The notes beneath the pieces are model-generated. The model was not told the DNA's origin, searched no databases, and saw only the letters and a list, made by a program, of their open reading frames with translations. Of a stretch of DNA of 64,000 nt, positions 59,598 to 64,000 are shown piece after piece. How positions within the stretch are numbered: position 1 is the stretch's first letter; each line of letters starts with the position of its first letter. Origin of the DNA: a virus; IMG/VR virus record IMGVR_UViG_3300030333_004588, positions 1 to 64,000 of that record; one strand, written 5' to 3'. Position numbers and translations under genes: made by a program.

Positions 59598-61774
59598 TAC
59601 ACATTTCCTACCAAGTCACTAAATCCTTGTTTCTGTTCTCTTCTTAGTGCCTGTAATTCTGAAACAATACCATTATTACCTTCTTCTTGTTTATTAACAA
59701 GTTTATCGGTTGCAAAAAGACCAAGTGCTGCTCCACCTAATGAACCAACGATACCACCGATTGCAGTTCCAATACCTGGGGCAATTGCTGTACCAATCGC
59801 GGCTCCAAGTTTTGCACCACCCCATGCACCTGCACTTGTTCCGACTCCTGTTGCAACTTGTCCCATATCACCACTCATTATTCCACCTATCATATTAGGT
59901 GCACCTGCTAATAATCCACCAACTCTTGCATATCTCATCGCACTCATTGCTCTTGGTGAGTTTTGCATTGCTTTTTGTATTTGGTATGCCTTACCCATTT
60001 GAGTCATGTTCATACCTCTACCCGCATTTGCCTTTCTAAATTCATTGAAATTTTTAAAGTTTTTTGGAACACCACCACCACCTGGAGTAAATGGTAAAAC
60101 ATTACTACCCTTTTGAGCTCTGTGAGTTCTGTAAAATGCAGCAATGTTTTTGCCCAATGCAATAGTATTTGCAACAAGTGCAACTATTAAAGTACCTATC
60201 ACACCATTTAAAAAGGCCATCAAAATATTATTTTTATCAATACCTTCTGCCTTAAACTTTACATTACCTTGTGCAAGTCTATTTAACTCTGAAACCTCTA
60301 TACCAAGTGATTGTGCCAATGACCTTCTGGCCACTACATTCATGTTTTGTAATTGTTGTTCACTTCCAACTTGTTTTACAATTTCTTTTTGTAAGGCCTG
60401 CATATCACCCGCCAATGCAAGTTCACGAGCCCTATTAAGATTTAATTGTCTACCAATCAGTAATGAGGCCTCTAATTCATTCTCAATACTACTTTCAAAA
60501 TCTAATAATGAGTTTGCAATCTTCGCAGTTGTACCTAAACTCATTCCAAGTTTACGAGCTTGAATAGCAGTTTGTGCCATATTTTTACCACCATCATTTG
60601 TAAACTCTGCAATTAATTGTGAGTTGTCTGCCATATCCTTTATGATATCTGCTGGTAATACTCCTGCTCTTTTTGCCTGTCTGGATATATCTCTTTGAGT
60701 TGCAAGTGCTTGGTCAATTGATAAACCTGATATAGAACTTTGTATTTTTGCAAGTTCAAGTGCTTCTTTTTTCTGTATACCAAATAGGATAGCGTTAAGA
60801 GATAAGTTTTTTGAAATACTAAATGAAAACTGACTTATATCCCCAAATACCTCTACAAAATCTCTAAAACCTGGTATAAATTGTTTTGAAATATCTTGTA
60901 TAGGTAATTTTGAAATACCATCTTGAAGACCTTTGAATAGTGCAACTGCACCAAGTGCACCTGCAACTCTCCACGCAGTTTTCCATTTTCCACCACTTCT
61001 AAACCCTTCAACAAGTCTGACGGTGGCATCTCTTTCACCTTTACCAATCAAACTATCAACCATGTCATTTAAACCACTATTTTCATCAGCAAAGGCAAAT
61101 TGAAATCCACTCATATCAACATTTCCACCAGCCCTTTCAATTGCAGCTGCAACTTCTGCCGCGATTTCTTTTTTTGATTGTGGATTTGCCCTAAACATAT
61201 TAGATATAAATCCACCAACTGCCTCTTGTCCTGCACCTTTCCAGAATTTTTCAGGTTTAAATGCTTCTCTAACTGCATCCGCCATATCTTGACCTAAACT
61301 ATCAATACCCAATGCAGTAGATAAGAATCCACCTATTACAGGTATACCACTTACCGCACTACTAATATTATCACCAAATGACTTTGCAGCATTCGCAGAC
61401 GCATTGATTTGACTATTTATAGATTTTTGAATTCTTTGTTCGTGTTTTAAAACTTGAAGGATTGCTTTCCTATTCTTTAATCCTTGTTTTGAAAACTCTG
61501 CAGATAATTCATCTAAATCTACGGTTTCAAAAGTTTCTTTATTTATATTTCTACGATTACCTAATATTTGTTGTTGAAGGTCATTAGATTTTTTTAGTGT
61601 GTTGAGTTGGCTGTCGGATAGCTTTTTATAGTCTGAAAATGTTTGAACTAATCTCTTACCATAATTTACTATATCAGGAAACTCTTTAGATATTTCTTTA
61701 ATAAATTTTTCAGTTTCTTGAACTGATTTTTGGATATCCTCAAAGTTTCTTTTTGCTTTATCAGATTGTGCCAT
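59597..61774 (-). CDS. Tape-measure-like tail protein
   Basis: 725 residues. Mostly helical: ETEKFIKEISKEF, NTLKKSNDLQQQIL and QVLKHEQRIQKSINSQ at the start; hydrophobic, Gly-rich helices in the middle and end (MAFLNGVIGTLIVALVANTIAL, GTAIGGIVGSLGGAALGLF), as in tape-measure proteins; DIIKDMADNSQLIAEF in the core. The position after hub and chaperone-like genes fits. It sets tail length and may form a channel. It is at the short end for a long-tailed myovirus. Confidence 0.65.
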   Translation of the reverse strand: MAQSDKAKRNFEDIQKSVQETEKFIKEISKEFPDIVNYGKRLVQTFSDYKKLSDSQLNTLKKSNDLQQQILGNRRNINKETFETVDLDELSAEFSKQGLKNRKAILQVLKHEQRIQKSINSQINASANAAKSFGDNISSAVSGIPVIGGFLSTALGIDSLGQDMADAVREAFKPEKFWKGAGQEAVGGFISNMFRANPQSKKEIAAEVAAAIERAGGNVDMSGFQFAFADENSGLNDMVDSLIGKGERDATVRLVEGFRSGGKWKTAWRVAGALGAVALFKGLQDGISKLPIQDISKQFIPGFRDFVEVFGDISQFSFSISKNLSLNAILFGIQKKEALELAKIQSSISGLSIDQALATQRDISRQAKRAGVLPADIIKDMADNSQLIAEFTNDGGKNMAQTAIQARKLGMSLGTTAKIANSLLDFESSIENELEASLLIGRQLNLNRARELALAGDMQALQKEIVKQVGSEQQLQNMNVVARRSLAQSLGIEVSELNRLAQGNVKFKAEGIDKNNILMAFLNGVIGTLIVALVANTIALGKNIAAFYRTHRAQKGSNVLPFTPGGGGVPKNFKNFNEFRKANAGRGMNMTQMGKAYQIQKAMQNSPRAMSAMRYARVGGLLAGAPNMIGGIMSGDMGQVATGVGTSAGAWGGAKLGAAIGTAIAPGIGTAIGGIVGSLGGAALGLFATDKLVNKQEEGNNGIVSELQALRREQKQGFSDLVGNV

Positions 61775-61815
61775 ATGTTATTATCTCAACTTAAATATAT
61801 AACCGAATATGTTTT

Positions 61816-62073
61816 TTAAAGTATGTCGCTGATATCTCTTCCAAACAAATCATCCATATCTGATTTCCAATTTGGGTCTCTCATTTTTTTATTAAGATAT
61901 TTTTGTGTTTGTTTGTCAATTTGAGCTATTTTTTCAATACTCTGTTTAATAACAGGGTCTTTAGATAATTTCTTAATCACATTTTTTTTCGCTCTCTTTG
62001 TCGCTAAGGCTTTCATAAGAGAACCCACAAACTCTGGTATTAATTTTTTATCTTTGATTATTATTTTAGACAT
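61816..62073 (-). CDS. Small basic helical tail-module protein
   Basis: 85 residues. Lys-rich (SKIIIKDKKLIPEF, ATKRAKKNVIKKLSKDP), then IEKIAQIDKQTQKYLN and an acidic end with DDLFGRD. Lies between the hub/chaperone-like ORF and the tape-measure-like gene, so a chaperone or assembly role is possible. CAGGAG seven bases before the ATG. Confidence 0.5.
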   Translation of the reverse strand: MSKIIIKDKKLIPEFVGSLMKALATKRAKKNVIKKLSKDPVIKQSIEKIAQIDKQTQKYLNKKMRDPNWKSDMDDLFGRDISDIL

Positions 62074-62112
62074 TTTGACTCCTGTTTAATCATTAATAAA
62101 TATCAGGAATCA

Positions 62113-62358
62113 TTATTTTTTGAACTGAGGCATCTGAACTCCACCTTGTCCTTTTTGAGCTTTATCCATTCCCTTTTTCTGTTCTTCTAAGGCCTTTAAT
62201 ATCTCTTGAATATAGAATTTTCTGAGTGGAATGGGCATATTATAGACTTCTTGGTGGGTAAACCCTCCGTTACCATAATATGTTAGGCTGAAGATTTCTT
62301 CGTGTATTGCCGGCCTGTTACTCGCCGGCTGGCCAAAAAAAGTCAATCCCAAGTGCAA
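62113..62358 (-). CDS. Chaperone-like downstream ORF, probably expressed by frameshift
   Basis: The frame runs from about 62358 to 62113, mostly beyond the hub gene stop. GGFTHQEVYNMPIPLRKFYIQEILKAL resembles short tail-assembly proteins next to T4-type hub genes. It has no ATG or ribosome-binding site: the first in-frame candidate is a TTG in poor context. The zero-frame gene overlaps it for 41 bases across a run of seven T (62335-62341). A +1 (or -2) shift there would join ...IDFF to GQPASNRPAIHEE. A sequencing indel in the T run is an alternative. Confidence 0.55.
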   Translation of the reverse strand: MHLGLTFFGQPASNRPAIHEEIFSLTYYGNGGFTHQEVYNMPIPLRKFYIQEILKALEEQKKGMDKAQKGQGGVQMPQFKK

Positions 62359-63088
62359 TGGGAATTTTGTGTTGTTTACCCACCTTACTTGTATAGTTTA
62401 TACTAACATCAACATCTGGTTGAATCTTACTTACATATTTTCTGAATTCACGAGTATCTAATGCAAGAAATTGGTTATCTACAAAATTATCAATTTCTTT
62501 TTGGTCTGTTACACCATCAACTGAAAGTATTTGGTGTTTCAAACGAAGTGTCATTTCATTACTTACACCTGTTACATTAGTTACTTTTTCATATGATTGT
62601 ATCAATTTATCTATTGTTTCTTCATCACTATGTGTTAGTAATTTAAACTCAATAACCTTTTTAGAATTAGGTAATGTGAATGAAAATTTATTTTCACCCT
62701 TGAATACTGATTCATCAAACTTAGTATTTTTAAGTTTAGTTAAATCAATTTCTGTTTCTACTGAATCACCTGTATCTGGGTCAGTCAATGTCACAGGATA
62801 ATCTTTACCATATCCCAAAACACGAGTCCCAATCATTATTGCGTTTTTATCACCAATAAGTAAGTCACCTAACTTAACACCCTCTGTTGCAATAATACTA
62901 TCTAATAGTCTATCAATTACAACACCTTGTTGTATAAGATTTTGTGAAGTTAAGATATCTTCTTCTTTTGCTGTCATATATTTTACATCAATTGTTCCCT
63001 TACTTAAAGGACTATCTTTAGGATATAGTAATCCCTTTGATGGTAAAGATAGCACTTCAGTAGGAAATGCATACTGATTTTCTGCCAT
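62318..63088 (-). CDS. T4-type baseplate hub/assembly protein (gp26/gp51-like)
   Basis: 256 residues. FPTEVLSLPSKGLLYPKDSPLSKG (in parts) at the start, KYMTAKEEDILTSQNLIQQG near 35 and DLLIGDKNAIMIGTRVLGYGKDY near 75 are a well-marked block of the T4 baseplate protein family. In T4-like phages this family lies just ahead of hub and tape-measure genes. AAGGAG before the ATG. Its 3' end carries the T-run discussed at 62335-62341. Confidence 0.75.
   Translation of the reverse strand: MAENQYAFPTEVLSLPSKGLLYPKDSPLSKGTIDVKYMTAKEEDILTSQNLIQQGVVIDRLLDSIIATEGVKLGDLLIGDKNAIMIGTRVLGYGKDYPVTLTDPDTGDSVETEIDLTKLKNTKFDESVFKGENKFSFTLPNSKKVIEFKLLTHSDEETIDKLIQSYEKVTNVTGVSNEMTLRLKHQILSVDGVTDQKEIDNFVDNQFLALDTREFRKYVSKIQPDVDVSINYTSKVGKQHKIPIALGIDFFWPAGE
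62335..62341 (-). promoter_or_regulatory. Seven-T slippery run at the hub/chaperone overlap
   Basis: On the minus strand GAC-TTT-TTT-TGG in the zero frame of the hub gene; dropping one T (or slipping) gives GAC-TTT-TTT-GGC and continues in the downstream ORF, avoiding the stop at 62318. Translational shifting at such runs is known in phage tail-assembly chaperones; the direction here (+1 or -2) is deduced from the frames, not measured. Confidence 0.45.
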
Positions 63089-63162
63089 GTTATTAATCTC
63101 CTTGATTAAGAATTAAATTTAAAACCATATATTATAACTATTTTTGGATTTTCAAAATTTAA

Positions 63163-63390
63163 TTATTTTTTATTTCCAAGAACTTTTTCTGCACCTGCGA
63201 TACCGAAAGACCCTAAAGTAGTGAATAGAAATGAATTATAAACAACATCATTAATCACTAAATCTTTTCCAAGTATTCCAGTAACGACATCTGCCATTGC
63301 GAACATAACCATTATTGTAAATGCTCCGAATCCAATGATTGATTTTTCATTGTAATCGTTATCGTCCTTGAATATTTCCCACATTTTCAT
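63163..63390 (-). CDS. Small membrane protein, possible holin
   Basis: 75 residues with two hydrophobic segments (SIIGFGAFTIMVMFAMADVVTGILG and NSFLFTTLGSFGIAGAEKVLG) joined by a short polar loop with Lys-Asp. Two-helix holins have such a layout, and marine phages carry similar proteins, but no endolysin lies in the window. GGAG six bases before the ATG. Confidence 0.5.
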   Translation of the reverse strand: MKMWEIFKDDNDYNEKSIIGFGAFTIMVMFAMADVVTGILGKDLVINDVVYNSFLFTTLGSFGIAGAEKVLGNKK

Positions 63391-63403
63391 ATATCTCCGA
63401 TTG

Positions 63404-63895
63404 TTAGAATTGTAGTATTGCGTAATCGTAACGAAGTGTTAAAGAAATATCAGCAACATCTGTTCCATTTGCGAAATCTAAATCATTGAAGTTTGCTGAT
63501 TGAATTTGTGCACCTTTTAATGTCCACTCTTCTACTTTATCACCTACTGGCCCGAGTAAATTGAAAGTAATATCTTTTTTATAGAAATCAGAATATCCAT
63601 CACGACCTGTTACTGATTCGTGGTGTAATCTTACCCACTCCATAACAGCTTGTGCTCCACTTGGAACAACTGGGTCATATAGAGTTACTTCTAAAGTTTC
63701 CCATGCTCCTTTACCTTTAACATATCGTTTTACATTGATATGTTCTAATACGATTTCTTCAAAAGTTATTGTTGGTCTATTCGCAGTCTTTACAAGATAT
63801 GCTGGAATGCCATCAATGTACATGATGAACCTATTTTTTGTTTTAGGTTCAAACGGGGTATAAAAAATTTCATTTGGGTCAATTAATTCTGCCAT
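63404..63895 (-). CDS. gp19: Tail tube protein (T4 gp19-like)
   Basis: 163 residues, the usual length. FEPKTKNRFIMYIDGIPAYLVKTANRPTITFEE (in parts) and the late LKGAQIQSANFNDLDFANGTDVADISLTLRYDYA (in parts) match the T4-like tail tube family, which polymerises into the inner tube of contractile tails. AGGAG before the ATG. Sheath and head genes would lie beyond the window. Confidence 0.9.
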   Translation of the reverse strand: MAELIDPNEIFYTPFEPKTKNRFIMYIDGIPAYLVKTANRPTITFEEIVLEHINVKRYVKGKGAWETLEVTLYDPVVPSGAQAVMEWVRLHHESVTGRDGYSDFYKKDITFNLLGPVGDKVEEWTLKGAQIQSANFNDLDFANGTDVADISLTLRYDYAILQF

Positions 63896-63930
63896 TTTAT
63901 TTCTCCTATTAGGCCAGTTTTACTTTCATA

Positions 63931-63938
63931 TATAAATA
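63931..63938 (-). promoter_or_regulatory. AT-rich TATTTATA element ahead of the tail tube gene
   Basis: The minus strand reads TATTTATA here, 36 bases before the tail tube start. Exact copies lie at 1280-1287, 21076-21083, 25022-25029 and 29677-29684, each 15-41 bases ahead of a gene start. Role unknown; reported for its recurrence. No gene is seen in 63896-64000. Confidence 0.3.
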
Positions 63939-64000
63939 TAAGAAAAGGAAAAAAAGTGTATTAGTATATTATTATATTTTTAGAAGTTTTTTTGAAGTTT

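Noticed and set aside
1-64000. Integrated prophage with att sites or integrase
   Set aside because: No integrase, no att-like direct repeats and no host housekeeping genes on either side; content is that of a lytic T4-like phage.

Overview
The window is a gene-dense, A+T-rich (roughly 30 to 35 % G+C in the lines I sampled) stretch of a large T4-like tailed phage, a contractile-tailed member of the Caudoviricetes. Every gene I can support is on the minus strand, so transcription runs from high to low coordinates. Stops and starts commonly overlap as TAATG or ATGA, and most genes have a GGAG-type ribosome-binding site. The T4-type core is DNA polymerase B, sliding clamp, both clamp-loader subunits, DnaB-type helicase, UvsX/RecA, gp32-like protein, FEN-type 5'-3' exonuclease, tail tube and baseplate genes. 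The host is not given by the sequence. A TonB-dependent receptor with an FCB-type domain order, a lipoprotein and type IV pilin-like proteins suggest a Gram-negative marine bacterium of the FCB assemblage; Marinimicrobia would fit. The Shine-Dalgarno sites and TTGACA/TATATT promoters argue against a typical Bacteroidota host. This is inference.

Layout in transcription order. 63.9-54.1 kb is the tail and baseplate module: tail tube, a small membrane protein, a T4-type hub protein whose 3' end seems to shift frame into a second ORF, a tape-measure-like protein, a protein with four 38-residue repeats, a LysM-like protein and a hub-like protein. 54.1-47.8 kb carries APS kinase, an HxGH nucleotidyltransferase, ThyX, a RimK-like ATP-grasp enzyme, a family A polymerase-like protein and a large unknown. 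47.7-47.2 kb is a gene-free stretch that looks like a discrete structured RNA gene. 47.1-39.3 kb holds gp32, UvsX, exonuclease, a radical SAM protein, helicase and a B12-dependent ribonucleotide reductase. 39.2-36.5 kb is a TonB-dependent receptor. 36.4-30.2 kb holds polymerase, an HNH-like protein, clamp, methyltransferase and clamp loader.

30.2-21 kb is a mixed accessory and replication block: a GNAT-like protein, a Hint-domain protein, four consecutive 2-oxoglutarate/Fe(II) oxygenases, QueC, a sulfotransferase-like protein, the small clamp-loader subunit, ClpP, a sugar-nucleotide dehydrogenase and a PD-(D/E)XK nuclease. 21-4.5 kb is a glycan-type island with at least seven glycosyltransferases, two radical SAM proteins, a polysaccharide deacetylase, an epimerase, a CMP-sugar cytidylyltransferase, a MAF/DUF115-like protein, an HpcH/HpaI-type aldolase and an LdpA-like iron-sulfur protein. 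4.5-0 kb holds an SGNH hydrolase, a lipoprotein, an Smr-domain protein, a second sulfotransferase and two type IV pilin-like genes, one cut by the window edge.

The strongest candidates for something new are the ~520-nt RNA transcription unit, the phage TonB-dependent receptor next to a cobalamin-dependent reductase, the pilin pair, the LdpA-like protein inside the glycan island, the Hint/ATP-grasp-like protein beside the oxygenase array, and the possible frameshift between the hub genes.
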